A stretch of DNA of 64,000 nt from Candidatus Butyricicoccus avistercoris (GCA_019113005.1 DXIE01000046.1:1-64000), one strand, 5' to 3'. Shown: positions 18,657 through 27,814, counted from the stretch's first letter. Notes: a model not told the origin generated them from the letters alone. Made by a program: numbers and translations.

Positions 18657-19337
18657 ATGCAGATAATTTTTTGTGTGGAAGATGATGAAAATATTCGAGA
18701 ACTCGTAGTTTATGCATTAAAAGCAAGTGGATTTGCAGCAGAAGGTTTTAGAGATGCAAATTCATTTTATGCAAGAATAGAACAACAAGTTCCTTCACTT
18801 GTGCTTCTTGATGTTATGCTACCAGGTGAGGACGGCATGACTGTGCTAGGTAAAATTCGTAAAAATGCACGTTTTGCGAGTTTGCCAGTTATTATGCTAA
18901 CAGCTAAAAACACTGAATATGATAAGGTTTGTGGTCTTGACCATGGTGCTGATGACTATGTTACAAAACCTTTTGGTGTAATGGAGCTTATGGCTCGCAT
19001 AAAGGCTGTTTTACGTCGAACAGAACAAACTAAATCTCCTGAAATTTTAACACTTGGAAAAATTTCGCTTGATGCAGGCAGAAGAAATGTAAGTGTTGAT
19101 GGAGAGGAAGTTATACTTACATTTAAAGAGTTTGAACTTTTACAATATTTCATGCAAAATGCAGGTTTGGTACTTTCTCGTGAAAAAATTATGGCTGCGG
19201 TTTGGGGGTTCGATTTCGAGGGGGAAAGCCGAACTGTGGATATGCACGTTAAAACACTGAGAAAAAAACTTGGCGATGCGGGTAGTATGATTGGAACTGT
19301 TCGTGGAGTCGGTTATAAAATCAGTGGCGATGATTAA
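18657..19337 (+). CDS. phoB: Phosphate response regulator, OmpR/PhoB type
   Basis: This 226-residue DNA-binding regulator has a receiver domain (1-~118) with acidic pocket Glu8/Asp9/Asp10, phospho-acceptor Asp52, Thr82 and Lys104. An OmpR-type winged helix follows (~128-225, with VWGFDFEGESRTVDMHVKTL). Phosphorylated by the adjacent PhoR, it should bind the Pho boxes ahead of pstS. Firmicute orthologues are also called PhoP. Co-transcription with the transporter is likely, since only a weak hairpin (18612-18628) separates it from phoU. Confidence 0.93.
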   Translation: MQIIFCVEDDENIRELVVYALKASGFAAEGFRDANSFYARIEQQVPSLVLLDVMLPGEDGMTVLGKIRKNARFASLPVIMLTAKNTEYDKVCGLDHGADDYVTKPFGVMELMARIKAVLRRTEQTKSPEILTLGKISLDAGRRNVSVDGEEVILTFKEFELLQYFMQNAGLVLSREKIMAAVWGFDFEGESRTVDMHVKTLRKKLGDAGSMIGTVRGVGYKISGDD

Positions 19338-19361
19338 CGCTTTATAGGAAAAGGAGGAGCT

Positions 19362-21071
19362 ATGAAAAAACGCATAAATTTATGTATGTGTTTGCTCGCA
19401 ATCGCTACTTGTATAGTTACTTTTGTGGCAACACTTACTATAAGCTATCAAGCTGCACTTGCACGAATGGAAACCGAAACCATGCGTCAGGCAGCTCTGG
19501 TTGCAGCCGGACTTGAACATATAGATGCCTTGGATAGTGATGAACAGAAGGCTTATATGCAAGCAATAGGTAAAAGTGACCGCTCTCGTGTAACCCTTAT
19601 TGAGCCTGATGGTACAGTTATTTATGACTCAAATTATGACCATTCACAAATGGAAAACCATTTGGAGCGTCAAGAAGTACAAGAAGCTACTAACAATGGT
19701 ACAGGTGAGGCATCAAGAACTTCTGCAACGCTGGGACAGCAAACCTATTATGTTGCAAAGCTCTTAGATAATGGTCAAATTCTGCGTGTTTCAAACACAA
19801 CCGACCTTGTAACAGATGATTTGCAGCGAGCAATCGCTCCACTTTTGCTTATTATAATAGTAGTTATAGCTTTTAGTATTTGGCTTGCAACTTATTTAAC
19901 TAATAGACTTGTTAGACCAATAAATACTTTAAAACTTGATAATCCTTTAGAAAATGATATCTATGAGGAAATTTCTCCGCTGCTTCACAAAATTCATACA
20001 CAAAATGAAGAACTTCAAAAGCAAATGGATAAAATGCGTCACCAAAAGGTTGAGCTTGAGGCTATAACTTCTAATATGTCAGAAGGTATGGTTATATTAG
20101 ATAAAGAGCTTAGAATTTTATCTGTAAATCAAGCTGCTATCAGACTTCTTGGTGCTGCTTTTCAAGACTTCGCAGGTCAAAGCCTTATAGCTCTTAACCG
20201 TGACCAAGTGCTAAACCGCAGAGCAAGCGAAGCTATAAAAGGCAGAAAAACCGAGCATCGTATGGAAAACCAAAACGACAGACAATTACAAATTTTCTGC
20301 AATCCTGTTCGGGGTGATAACCAAGTTAGAGGTTGTGTACTGCTTATAGTTGATATATCAGAAAAATATGCTGCTGAAAAGAGCCGCAGAGAATTTACTG
20401 CTAATGTATCACATGAACTTAAAACTCCTTTGACTTCTATCTCTGGTTATGCAGAAATGATTTCTAATGGTATGGCTCAGCCAAAAGATGTAGCTGGATT
20501 TGCCGAAAAAATTCATACAGAAGCGGGCAGACTTCTTGTGTTGGTTGATGATATTATTAAATTATCTCAATTAGATGAAAAAGCACCTATGACCGTTCAG
20601 TTTGAAAAAGTTGACCTGAAAAAATTACTTGAAAGTGTCAGCCTTCAAATGAAAGACTATGCCGAGAAAAAGCAAGTTAAAATCCATGTTAAGGCAGAAG
20701 ATGTAATTGCAAGCGGTGTACCTCGTATGCTTGAAGAAGCTGTGCAAAATCTTTGTTCAAATGCCATTAAATATAACCATGTAGGTGGCAATGTATGGCT
20801 AAGAGATACTAAACATGGGGATATAGTTTATTTGGAAGTTGAAGACGATGGCATTGGCATCGCAAAAGACGATAGTGAGCATATTTTTGAGAGATTTTAT
20901 CGTGCAGATAAAAGCCATAGTAAAAACATTGAGGGTACTGGCTTAGGGCTTTCAATTGTAAAGCACATTGCTGAGCTTCATGGGGGAAGTGTTGGTGTTC
21001 AGTCTTATGAAGGTAAGGGCAGCGTATTCACCATGAGTTTGCCTCAGAACGCAAGTACAGTGGACGAATAA
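19362..21071 (+). CDS. phoR: Phosphate sensor histidine kinase PhoR
   Basis: This is a 569-residue membrane kinase. TM1 is ~8-28, an extracytoplasmic loop of ~125 residues follows, TM2 is ~158-178, then a HAMP-like linker (NRLVRPINTL), a PAS domain (~232-335) and HisKA with VSHELKTPLTSISGY (phospho-acceptor His351). The ATPase domain has N-box NLCSNAIKYN, DDGIGI, the F-box ERFYR and the glycine box GTGLGLSIVKH. The extracytoplasmic loop plus PAS is the Gram-positive PhoR layout. The ribosome site is AAAGGAGGAG. The operon ends directly after this gene. Confidence 0.95.
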   Translation: MKKRINLCMCLLAIATCIVTFVATLTISYQAALARMETETMRQAALVAAGLEHIDALDSDEQKAYMQAIGKSDRSRVTLIEPDGTVIYDSNYDHSQMENHLERQEVQEATNNGTGEASRTSATLGQQTYYVAKLLDNGQILRVSNTTDLVTDDLQRAIAPLLLIIIVVIAFSIWLATYLTNRLVRPINTLKLDNPLENDIYEEISPLLHKIHTQNEELQKQMDKMRHQKVELEAITSNMSEGMVILDKELRILSVNQAAIRLLGAAFQDFAGQSLIALNRDQVLNRRASEAIKGRKTEHRMENQNDRQLQIFCNPVRGDNQVRGCVLLIVDISEKYAAEKSRREFTANVSHELKTPLTSISGYAEMISNGMAQPKDVAGFAEKIHTEAGRLLVLVDDIIKLSQLDEKAPMTVQFEKVDLKKLLESVSLQMKDYAEKKQVKIHVKAEDVIASGVPRMLEEAVQNLCSNAIKYNHVGGNVWLRDTKHGDIVYLEVEDDGIGIAKDDSEHIFERFYRADKSHSKNIEGTGLGLSIVKHIAELHGGSVGVQSYEGKGSVFTMSLPQNASTVDE

Positions 21072-21076
21072 TGTTT

Positions 21077-21111
21077 AAAAGCACCAGAAAAAAATATTCT
21101 GGTGCTTTTTT
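21077..21111 (+). terminator. Terminator of the pst-pho operon
   Basis: AAAAGCACCAGAA pairs with TTCTGGTGCTTTT across a seven-base loop and is followed by T residues. Confidence 0.92.
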
Positions 21112-21274
21112 ATGTTGTTGAAATTCAAAAAAATGAGTTTTTTGTTTTCTTCATTTAATGCCATTATGCAAAGAAAACGAATAAATATGCATAAATAAAT
21201 AATTATATATATTTTTTACATTGTATAAACTAAAAAATGATTAAAAATATGGGGCTTTTTTGGATAAACAGACA

Positions 21275-21302
21275 TTGATATTAATAAAAAAGTGTGTATA
21301 AT
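21275..21302 (+). promoter_or_regulatory. Promoter of the amino acid ABC transporter operon
   Basis: TTGATA (21275-21280) and TATAAT (21297-21302) are separated by 16 bases. The rest of the spacer behind phoR (21112-21274) is AT-rich and shows nothing else I can name. Confidence 0.75.
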
Positions 21303-21327
21303 ATAATCTGTATGAAAAACGGAAAAA

Positions 21328-21357
21328 GGTAAATACTGAATTTACCAAACTTTTTTT
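21328..21357 (+). promoter_or_regulatory. Leader hairpin with U-run ahead of the solute-binding gene
   Basis: GGTAAAT (21328-21334) pairs with ATTTACC (21340-21346); four bases later comes a run of seven T directly before the ribosome site. It resembles a weak terminator or attenuator in a very short 5' leader. No competing structure is evident. Confidence 0.4.
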
Positions 21358-21373
21358 AGGAGGAAAGGAAATT

Positions 21374-22207
21374 ATGAAAAAGAAGTTTGCTTTAGCTCTT
21401 GCTGCTTTTATGATGATGGGTACTTTGGCAGCTTGTGGCTCTACAAACACAAATCAGGGCTCTGACGCAGGTAATACATCTGGTTCATCAGCTGTTGATG
21501 CTATCAAGGAAAAAGGCGAAATTGTAATGCTTACTAATGCTGCTTTCCCTCCATTTGAGTATCTTGCTGACGATGGTTCTGTTCAGGGTGTCGATGCTGA
21601 TATCGCTCAGGCTGTTGCTGATAAGCTTGGAGTTAAACTCAAGATTGTTGATATGGATTTCGATTCAATCGTTAACTCTCTAAAGGCTGGTAAGGGTGAT
21701 TTCGCTGCTGCTGGTATGACTGTTACAGAAGAACGTCTAAAGCAAGTTGATTTCTCTGATGAATACGTTACTTCTTCTCAGATGGTTGTAGTTCGTGAGG
21801 ATTCCGACCTAGAAGGCGATAAGGCTGCACTTGATGCTGCTCTGTCTGGTAAGAATATCGCTGTTCAGGCTGGTACAACTGGCGACTGGTATGCTGGCGG
21901 TGACGAAACAACAGGCTCTACTATTAAGGACGCTAACGTTCTTCAGTATAAGTCTGCAACCGAGGCAGCTCTTCACCTTGCAAGCGGTAAAGCAGACGCT
22001 ATTATTATCGACCAGAAGCCTGCTGAGGCTATTGTTGCCGCAAATGAGGGCAAACTAAAGGTTCTTGATACAAAGCTGACAGACGAACAATATGCTTTTG
22101 CTGTTCAGAAAAATCAGGAAGATTTACTTGCTATTATTAATGAAGTTGTAGCTGAGTATAAGGGTGATAAGGTTGATGAGCTTATCACAAAGCACATGGG
22201 TGCATAA
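21374..22207 (+). CDS. Amino acid ABC transporter substrate-binding lipoprotein (family 3)
   Basis: This is a 277-residue extracellular binding protein anchored by a lipid on the cysteine of LAAC. It shows the family 3 pattern: NAAFPPFEYLADDGSVQGVDADIAQAVADKLG split over the N-lobe, and the hinge region AVQAGTTGDWYA. Family members bind polar amino acids such as cystine, glutamine, histidine or arginine; the exact ligand cannot be read by eye. Ribosome site AGGAGG. It is first of three genes, with a partial-terminator hairpin before the permease. Confidence 0.93.
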   Translation: MKKKFALALAAFMMMGTLAACGSTNTNQGSDAGNTSGSSAVDAIKEKGEIVMLTNAAFPPFEYLADDGSVQGVDADIAQAVADKLGVKLKIVDMDFDSIVNSLKAGKGDFAAAGMTVTEERLKQVDFSDEYVTSSQMVVVREDSDLEGDKAALDAALSGKNIAVQAGTTGDWYAGGDETTGSTIKDANVLQYKSATEAALHLASGKADAIIIDQKPAEAIVAANEGKLKVLDTKLTDEQYAFAVQKNQEDLLAIINEVVAEYKGDKVDELITKHMGA

Positions 22208-22219
22208 ATAAAAATTTAC

Positions 22220-22255
22220 AGCAGGGGCTGAACCTAAAAGCTCCTGCTATTTTTA
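22220..22255 (+). terminator. Terminator-like hairpin between binding protein and permease
   Basis: AGCAGGGGCT (22220-22229) pairs with AGCTCCTGCT (22239-22248) with one G-T pair, and ATTTTT follows. As the downstream genes have no other promoter, it probably terminates only part of the transcripts, favouring the binding protein. Confidence 0.65.
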
Positions 22256-22273
22256 AATAAAGGAGATGGGTCA

Positions 22274-22993
22274 ATGAATGAATGGTTTGCAAAAGTAGTA
22301 AGCGATTTTCAAGGTGCATTTATTGAAGGTGACCGCTGGAAACTCTACTTTCAAGGTCTGGGAAAAACCTTACAAATTGCCGCTGGTGCAGTAATTTTAG
22401 GTATTGTTATTGGTATTGTTATCGCTATTATTAAGGTATCTGCTAATCAGCGTTCAAATAGCGGAAAATGCCCTATTGTTTTAAAAATATTAGAGAAAAT
22501 CTGTGATATTTACTTAACCGTAATCCGTGGTACTCCTGTTATGGTGCAGCTGCTTATTATTTATGCTGGTATTTTTGTAACCATGACAGATGGTACAATC
22601 GCTGCTATTGTTGGTTTTGGTATTAACTCTGGTGCTTATGTTGCAGAAATTATTAGAGCTGGTATTCAGTCTATTGATAAAGGTCAAACAGAGGCTGGTC
22701 GCTCTCTTGGTCTTACATCTGGTCAAACAATGCGTTTGATTGTACTTCCTCAGGCAATTCGCAATATTTTACCTGCACTTTTTAACGAGTTTATCACTCT
22801 TTTAAAGGAAACATCTGTTGCAGGTTATGTTGCTGTTCAAGATATACTAAAAATGGCAACTAACATTCAAAATAAGGTTTATAATATTGCACCACTTATG
22901 ATTACAGCCGTATTTTATCTGGTGCTTGTAATAATTATGACTCAAGTTCAAAAACAAATTGAAAGGAGACTGGCACAAAGTGATAGACGTTAA
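22274..22993 (+). CDS. Polar amino acid ABC transporter permease
   Basis: This is a 239-residue membrane protein with about five membrane segments, of the His/Glu/Gln/Arg/opine permease family. Signatures are [16 protein letters not shown] and the EAA loop [20 protein letters not shown]. It probably works as a homodimer with the next gene's ATPase. Ribosome site AAAGGAG. Its end overlaps the ATPase start by 14 bases. Confidence 0.93.
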   Translation: MNEWFAKVVSDFQGAFIEGDRWKLYFQGLGKTLQIAAGAVILGIVIGIVIAIIKVSANQRSNSGKCPIVLKILEKICDIYLTVIRGTPVMVQLLIIYAGIFVTMTDGTIAAIVGFGINSGAYVAEIIRAGIQSIDKGQTEAGRSLGLTSGQTMRLIVLPQAIRNILPALFNEFITLLKETSVAGYVAVQDILKMATNIQNKVYNIAPLMITAVFYLVLVIIMTQVQKQIERRLAQSDRR

Positions 22994-23702
22994 AGATTTA
23001 CATAAGTATTTTGGTAAAAATGAAGTGCTTAAAGGTGTAAATGAGCATATTCATAAAGGCGAAAAAGTTGTTATCATTGGTGCTTCTGGCTCTGGTAAGT
23101 CTACTTTTTTACGTTGCTTAAATCTGCTTGAACAGCCTACATCAGGCACAATCACTTTTGAAGGTACAGATATCACCGACCCAAAACAAAATATAAATAA
23201 ATTACGTCAGAAAATGGGCATGGTTTTCCAGCAGTTTAATCTATTTCCACATTTATCTGTTAAGGAAAATATAAAGCTTGCACCTGTAAAGCTTGGCATT
23301 ATGACCGAACAGGAGGCAGAGAAAAAAGCCTTAGAGCTTTTAGAGCGTGTAGGTTTGCCAGACAAGGCAAATGCATATCCAAAACAGCTCTCTGGTGGTC
23401 AGCAACAGAGAATAGCAATCGCTAGAGCGTTAGCTATGAACCCTGATGTAATGCTGTTTGACGAGCCAACTTCTGCTCTTGACCCTGAAATGGTAGGCGA
23501 AGTTTTAGAGCTTATGAAGGAGCTTGCAGAAGAAGGCATGACAATGGTCGTTGTAACACATGAAATGGGCTTTGCTCGCTCGGTTGCAACTAGAGTATTG
23601 TTTATGGACCAAGGCGTAATTGCAGAGCAAAATGAGCCAGAGGAGTTTTTCACAAATCCACAGCACCCAAGACTGAGAGAATTTTTAAGTAAGGTGCTTT
23701 AA
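22980..23702 (+). CDS. Polar amino acid ABC transporter ATP-binding protein
   Basis: This 240-residue GlnQ-type ATPase shows Walker [10 protein letters not shown] (34-42), signature [14 protein letters not shown], Walker [14 protein letters not shown] and the switch histidine in VTHEMGFAR. The start is GTG at 22980, ten bases after AAAGGAG (22963-22969); the in-frame TTG at 22959 lies upstream of that site and is rejected. Confidence 0.95.
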   Translation: MIDVKDLHKYFGKNEVLKGVNEHIHKGEKVVIIGASGSGKSTFLRCLNLLEQPTSGTITFEGTDITDPKQNINKLRQKMGMVFQQFNLFPHLSVKENIKLAPVKLGIMTEQEAEKKALELLERVGLPDKANAYPKQLSGGQQQRIAIARALAMNPDVMLFDEPTSALDPEMVGEVLELMKELAEEGMTMVVVTHEMGFARSVATRVLFMDQGVIAEQNEPEEFFTNPQHPRLREFLSKVL

Positions 23703-23711
23703 AAATTTTTG

Positions 23712-23746
23712 GACACTAAAGTTTTTATACTTTGGTGTCTTTTTTT
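23712..23746 (+). terminator. Terminator of the amino acid transporter operon
   Basis: GACACTAAAG pairs with CTTTGGTGTC (one G-T) across an eight-base loop and is followed by seven T. Confidence 0.92.
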
Positions 23747-24230
23747 ATATTTCAATAAAAAATAAAAATATAAACAGTTAAAATGTTGCATGTAAAAATT
23801 TGCAGAAACCCTTAAAAACAGCTTAAAAAATATTTAAAAAACTTTAAAAATTGTTTAAAGGTTATCGCTATATCTATTGTAAAAACCTTTAAAAAAGATT
23901 AAAAAGTTCATAAAAACAATTTTGGAAATGTAAAAAACAGTTTGTAAAAAACTTTAAAAATACCTTAAAATTTGCGTTTTTATGTGTAAAAACATCATGT
24001 TATTATGCTGAAATGACGATTTTTTGTAGAAATTATATAAATCAAAAATGCAAAAGAACTAATAAAAAGTGCAAATGCAATTTGTGAACAATCTGTTAAA
24101 ATGAACCTGTAATGAAAAGGACATTGGCTCGCATACTTCCCAGAAATATAGCAATCCGTTATCGTTTCCAATGCAAAAAAGTCATTCAGTCCAAATTATT
24201 AAATCTAGAAGAGAAAGGGGAAACCAATCT
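23747..24230 (+). other. Long AT-rich intergenic region upstream of the PTS operon
   Basis: No credible gene is present in these ~480 bases. The left part (23794-23970) holds phased A-tracts. The right part should contain the PTS promoter, but no candidate is convincing: TGACGA/TATAAA at 24014-24041 (16-base spacer) is the best sigma-70-like pair. CAAAT-GCA-ATTTG at 24072-24084 is a small palindrome. The run-up to the IIB start (24121-24230) is notably less AT-rich and could be a transcribed leader. Confidence 0.6.
23794..23970. repeat. Helically phased A-tracts (predicted curved DNA)
   Basis: Runs of four to six A begin at 23814, 23825, 23836 and 23846; 23881, 23891, 23901, 23912 and 23932; and 23946, 23956 and 23967. 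Most spacings are 10-11 bases, with some two-turn steps. Many sit in a TTTAAAAA context. In-phase A-tracts bend DNA, so this ~180-bp stretch should be strongly curved. Confidence 0.75.
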
Positions 24231-24707
24231 ATGCCAGACATTGTATTAACCCGAATTGATAACCGACTAATTCATGGTCAGGTTGCAACTCAGTGGTGTG
24301 GTGTTGTAGGTGCAAACCTACTGCTTGTTGCAAACGATGCTGTTGCAGCTGACGAGTTCCGTCAAGGTCTTATGAACATGGCAGCTCCTGCTTATGCTCA
24401 AACTCGTTTCTTCACCATCGAAAAAACAATCAATATCATTCATAAGGCATCTCCAAATCAGCATATTGCTATCATCTGTGAAAATCCACAAGATGTTCTA
24501 AGGCTGGTTGAGGGCGGTGTGCCAATCAAAAAGCTCAACATTGGCAATATGCATATGGCGGACGGGAAGCGTCAAGTAGCTACATCTGTTGCAGTTGATG
24601 ATGACGACGTAGCAGCATTTAAACGCCTTCAGGAGCTTGGAGTAGAACTCGAAATTAAGCGTGTTCCTGACACTCCTGCTGAAAGTATTGACAAACTATT
24701 TAAGTAA
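24231..24707 (+). CDS. PTS mannose/fructose/sorbose-family (GalNAc-type) component IIB
   Basis: This 158-residue cytoplasmic phosphotransfer subunit has the family motif TRIDNRLIHGQV, whose His15 accepts phosphate from IIA and passes it to the sugar. The start is ATG at 24231 after AAAGGGG (24214-24220); an upstream in-frame ATG at 24171 has no ribosome site. It is first gene of the transporter. GalNAc/galactosamine specificity is inferred from the neighbouring agaS and deacetylase genes, not from this sequence. Confidence 0.93.
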   Translation: MPDIVLTRIDNRLIHGQVATQWCGVVGANLLLVANDAVAADEFRQGLMNMAAPAYAQTRFFTIEKTINIIHKASPNQHIAIICENPQDVLRLVEGGVPIKKLNIGNMHMADGKRQVATSVAVDDDDVAAFKRLQELGVELEIKRVPDTPAESIDKLFK

Positions 24708-24766
24708 ACAGTTTTCCAAAGCATAAGGGAAACAAAAAAAGGGACTCTCTGAGAAAGGAGTACAAA

Positions 24767-25597
24767 ATGCAAGTTACTATTATTCAGGCGGTTCTGGTTT
24801 TCGTGGTAGCATTTATCATGGGTATTGACCAGTTCAGCTTTTTGGAATCTTTGTATCAGCCAATCGTTACCTGTCCTATAATTGGTGCTATTCTTGGTAA
24901 CTTTGAACTTGGTATCGTTGTTGGTGGTGCTTATCAGCTTATCCAAATCGGTAGTATGCCAATCGGTGGTGCTCAGCCACCTAACGCTATTCTAGGCGGT
25001 ATCATGGCAACAGTATTTGCTGTATCTCTTAACATGGAAGCTACGGCAGATGGTGTTGGTGCTGCAATGGGTCTTGCAATTCCATTCGCAGTTTTCGGTC
25101 AGTATGCTGTTACTCTTACCTTTACTATCATGTCAGGTATGATGGCTAAGGCTGACAAGTATGCTGAAAACGCTGATGATAAGGGTATTCGTAACATTAA
25201 CTTCACTGAAATGGCTATCCTCGGTACTCTGTTCGGTCTGCTCGCTGTTGCAGGTCTGTACGGTGGCACAGCACTTGGTGATGCACTCAAGAACTTCTCT
25301 TACAGCTATTCATGGGTAATGGCAGGTCTTGACGCTGCTGGCGGTGCTATGAAGTTCGTAGGTTTCGCTATCCTGATGAAGGTTATGATGTCCAAAGAGA
25401 TGTGGGGCTTCCTGCTTGCTGGTTTCGCAATGAGCTTAATTTGCAGTGCAAACGCAACAACAGCAGGTGCAACTCTGTTACTGTGTGCATTCGTAGGTGT
25501 AGCTATTGCTATTTATGATTTCACAATCCATACAAAGATTCGTGAAAATGCAGGCATGAGCATGTCCAACGGCGGAGGTGACTGTGATGGCATATAA
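24767..25597 (+). CDS. PTS mannose-family component IIC
   Basis: This 276-residue membrane subunit forms the sugar channel together with IID. It has about seven to eight hydrophobic segments, with family features GIDQFSFLESLYQPIVTCPI near the N-terminus and QLIQIGSMPIGGAQPPNAI after the second segment. Ribosome site AAAGGAG. Its end overlaps the IID start by 11 bases. Confidence 0.95.
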   Translation: MQVTIIQAVLVFVVAFIMGIDQFSFLESLYQPIVTCPIIGAILGNFELGIVVGGAYQLIQIGSMPIGGAQPPNAILGGIMATVFAVSLNMEATADGVGAAMGLAIPFAVFGQYAVTLTFTIMSGMMAKADKYAENADDKGIRNINFTEMAILGTLFGLLAVAGLYGGTALGDALKNFSYSYSWVMAGLDAAGGAMKFVGFAILMKVMMSKEMWGFLLAGFAMSLICSANATTAGATLLLCAFVGVAIAIYDFTIHTKIRENAGMSMSNGGGDCDGI

Positions 25598-26588
25598 TAT
25601 TCCTGATAAATACCAAGACTTAACACCAGCCAAGCAGCTTGATAAAGCTACTCTTAATAAGATGGTTTGGATGTCTTGCTTCTTACAGGCTTCTTTCAAC
25701 TATGAAAGAATGCAGGCTTGTGGTTGGCTGTGGGCTATACTTCCAGGTCTTAAGAAAATCCATACAAATAAGGAAGACCTTAAGGCTTCTATGGCTCATA
25801 ACCTTGATTTCTTAAATACTCACCCATTCCTAGTAACATTCGTTATGGGTATCGTTCTTTCTCTTGAACAGAGCAAGGCTGATACACAGACTATCCGTTC
25901 TGTTCGTATCTCCGCTGCTGGTCCACTCGGTGGTATCGGTGACGCACTGTTCTGGTTGACCCTTGTACCTATTACTGCTGGTCTTACTGCTAATATGGCT
26001 ATGGAAGGTCAGATAATTGGTGCAGTTTTGTTCTTACTTATCTTTAACGTATTCCAGTTCGTTATTCGTTGGTGGTTAATGCATTGGTCTTATGGTCTTG
26101 GTACAAAGGCTGTAACATTGCTTACTTCCAATGCTAAGGAATTTACTCGTGCAGCTAGTATTCTTGGTGTATTCGTTGTTGGTGGTCTGATTGCTAACTA
26201 CGGCGGCACAACTCTAAGAATTTATGTGGGCGACCCTGCAATTCATATTCAGGGACTGCTTGATGGTATTCTGCCAAAGTTAATTCCTCTAGTTATCACT
26301 CTTGGTATCTATGCACTGATTAAGAGGGGCTGGACTCCAGTTAAATGTATCCTTCTTATCCTTGTTGTTGGTATCGGTGGTTGTGCATTCGGTATTTGGA
26401 CTGGTGACTCCAAGGCTATGGACGCAGAAGGTAATACCATTCTTGGTGGTTACAACCCACTGGTTTCTTGGTATGAATACCCAGCTCCAGCTCCAGCTGA
26501 AAAGAGCGGTCAGCAGGCTTGGGACGCTCTGACAGCAGTTGTTGATAGCCTAAATGAGCAGGGCGTAGAAGTTACTATGCCAGAATAA
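25587..26588 (+). CDS. PTS mannose-family component IID
   Basis: This is a 333-residue membrane partner of IIC. It shows SFNYERMQACGW, the central AGPLGGIGDALFW loop and several C-terminal hydrophobic segments. It is about 30-60 residues longer than common IID proteins because of a hydrophilic tail rich in Ala/Pro/Glu. The start is ATG at 25587 after GGAGGTG (25574-25580) inside the IIC gene; GTG codons at 25578 and 25584 overlap or crowd that site. Confidence 0.95.
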   Translation: MAYNIPDKYQDLTPAKQLDKATLNKMVWMSCFLQASFNYERMQACGWLWAILPGLKKIHTNKEDLKASMAHNLDFLNTHPFLVTFVMGIVLSLEQSKADTQTIRSVRISAAGPLGGIGDALFWLTLVPITAGLTANMAMEGQIIGAVLFLLIFNVFQFVIRWWLMHWSYGLGTKAVTLLTSNAKEFTRAASILGVFVVGGLIANYGGTTLRIYVGDPAIHIQGLLDGILPKLIPLVITLGIYALIKRGWTPVKCILLILVVGIGGCAFGIWTGDSKAMDAEGNTILGGYNPLVSWYEYPAPAPAEKSGQQAWDALTAVVDSLNEQGVEVTMPE

Positions 26589-26620
26589 TAAAAACTTAAC
26601 ATAATATAATGGAAAGTTGG

Positions 26621-26656
26621 AAAGGGGGGGAATAACTATTTCTTCCCCCTTTTTTT
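26621..26656 (+). terminator. Terminator-like hairpin after IID
   Basis: AAAGGGGG (26621-26628) pairs with CCCCCTTT (26645-26652) and runs into T residues. The following genes (TPR protein, IIA, agaS) have no obvious promoter, so it probably attenuates rather than ends the operon. Confidence 0.7.
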
Positions 26657-26686
26657 AAAGACAAAATCAGAAAGTCGGGTGCAAAT

Positions 26687-27352
26687 ATGAGTCAAATTAC
26701 AGCTTTGATTATTTTTGTTGCCTTTTTAGCTTATATTGCATATCAGGGAATGAAAAATTTTCAGCTGAGAAGCCTTAATATGAGCATTCGCAAAAAAGAC
26801 TTTGATACTGTGCACAAAATGGCTGATATGGCGACAACTAGAAAGTTTTTAGGCGATTATACTTGTGATTTATATCAGCTTAGAGCATATTATCTAGCAG
26901 ACGATATGTCAAACTTTGAAACAAAACTCAAAGAGATGACAAAAAAAGACTATCCTAACAATCAGGATAAAAAAACATTTTTAGAGCAGTATTATCACAG
27001 ATTTCTAATTAGAAAAGATAGAGAACATGCAAAACTGCTGCTCGAGCAAATTAAATATCTTGGAGATGATTTTTTTACGGCTTATAATGAGCAGGCTTTT
27101 TATGTAATGCTTGATAAAAGCACTGACTTTATACAGCCAATCATTGACGAGATAAACTCAAAAAAATATTATGGTTTTCCATTAGGTGTAATGCTCTTTA
27201 TGCTCGCAAAACAATATGAGTATTTAGGCGACACTGAAAACGCACAAACTTATTATGAAAATTCTAAAGTTTGTTTTCACCCAAAGGCAATATATGTGCC
27301 TGTAATAGAAGAAATTGTAAAAAACAATGCAAATAGAGGAGATATATCATGA
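26687..27352 (+). CDS. Membrane-anchored TPR-like protein in the PTS operon
   Basis: I do not recognise this 221-residue protein as a named family. It has one N-terminal membrane segment (~4-20) followed by a soluble helical region with TPR-like spacing, for example FPLGVMLFMLAKQYEYLGDT then AQTYYENSKVCF near the end. It probably stays at the membrane facing the cytoplasm. Its stop codon overlaps the IIA start (ATGA), so the two are translationally coupled and likely act together. A scaffold or regulator of the PTS is inference only. The ribosome site is weak (GGGTG). Confidence 0.7.
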   Translation: MSQITALIIFVAFLAYIAYQGMKNFQLRSLNMSIRKKDFDTVHKMADMATTRKFLGDYTCDLYQLRAYYLADDMSNFETKLKEMTKKDYPNNQDKKTFLEQYYHRFLIRKDREHAKLLLEQIKYLGDDFFTAYNEQAFYVMLDKSTDFIQPIIDEINSKKYYGFPLGVMLFMLAKQYEYLGDTENAQTYYENSKVCFHPKAIYVPVIEEIVKNNANRGDIS

Positions 27353-27777
27353 TTGGATTAGTAGTAACAGGACATGGAAACTTTGGCAGCGGTATAACAA
27401 GTGCAGTTGATTTAATTGCAGGTAAACAGGAAAATTATCAGTATGTTGATTTTCTGCCTACTTACAATCTAGATGACCTTGACCGTGAGATGAGAAAAGC
27501 ACTTGATAATCTAAAGGATTGTAACGGTGTGCTTATTCTTTGCGATTTACTTGGCGGTACTCCATTTAATAAGGCGGCTGAAATCAGCACTCAAATGCAA
27601 AATGTAAATGTTGTAGCAGGTACTAACCTGTCTATGATGCTAGAAGTGACAATGACAAGAAAGTTTGAAGAAGACCTAGATGCTCTTACAAAAGCTGCTC
27701 TTGAAAGCGGTGTAGAGCAGATTGCAAAATATGAATTTGTAAATGTGGCTCAGGATATTCCTGAAGATGGTATTTAA
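27349..27777 (+). CDS. PTS mannose-family component IIA
   Basis: This 142-residue cytoplasmic phosphotransfer protein starts MIGLVVTGHG, with His9 as the residue phosphorylated by HPr. The fold's LCDLLGGTPFNKA motif follows mid-sequence. It donates phosphate to the IIB protein encoded at the start of the operon. It is separated from the other PTS genes by the TPR-like gene, which it overlaps by four bases. Ribosome site GAGGAG. Confidence 0.94.
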   Translation: MIGLVVTGHGNFGSGITSAVDLIAGKQENYQYVDFLPTYNLDDLDREMRKALDNLKDCNGVLILCDLLGGTPFNKAAEISTQMQNVNVVAGTNLSMMLEVTMTRKFEEDLDALTKAALESGVEQIAKYEFVNVAQDIPEDGI

Positions 27778-27814
27778 AACAATCTTTTGATATAAAAAAA
27801 GGAGTAATAAAAAA

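Noticed and set aside
23794..23970. CRISPR or minisatellite array
   Set aside because: The recurring units are 10-11-base A-tracts without a fixed repeat and spacer structure.
24124..24140. Sigma-54 promoter TTGGCTCG-N4-CTTC ahead of the PTS operon
   Set aside because: The -24 GG is there, but the essential -12 GC is replaced by TC, and no LevR-type activator gene is in the window.
24122..24173. CATTGG / CCAATG inverted repeat in the IIB leader
   Set aside because: Six-base arms with a 40-base loop are expected by chance and no covariance can be judged.
24171..24230. Upstream start for PTS IIB
   Set aside because: It lacks a ribosome site, and the IIB fold begins exactly at ATG 24231.
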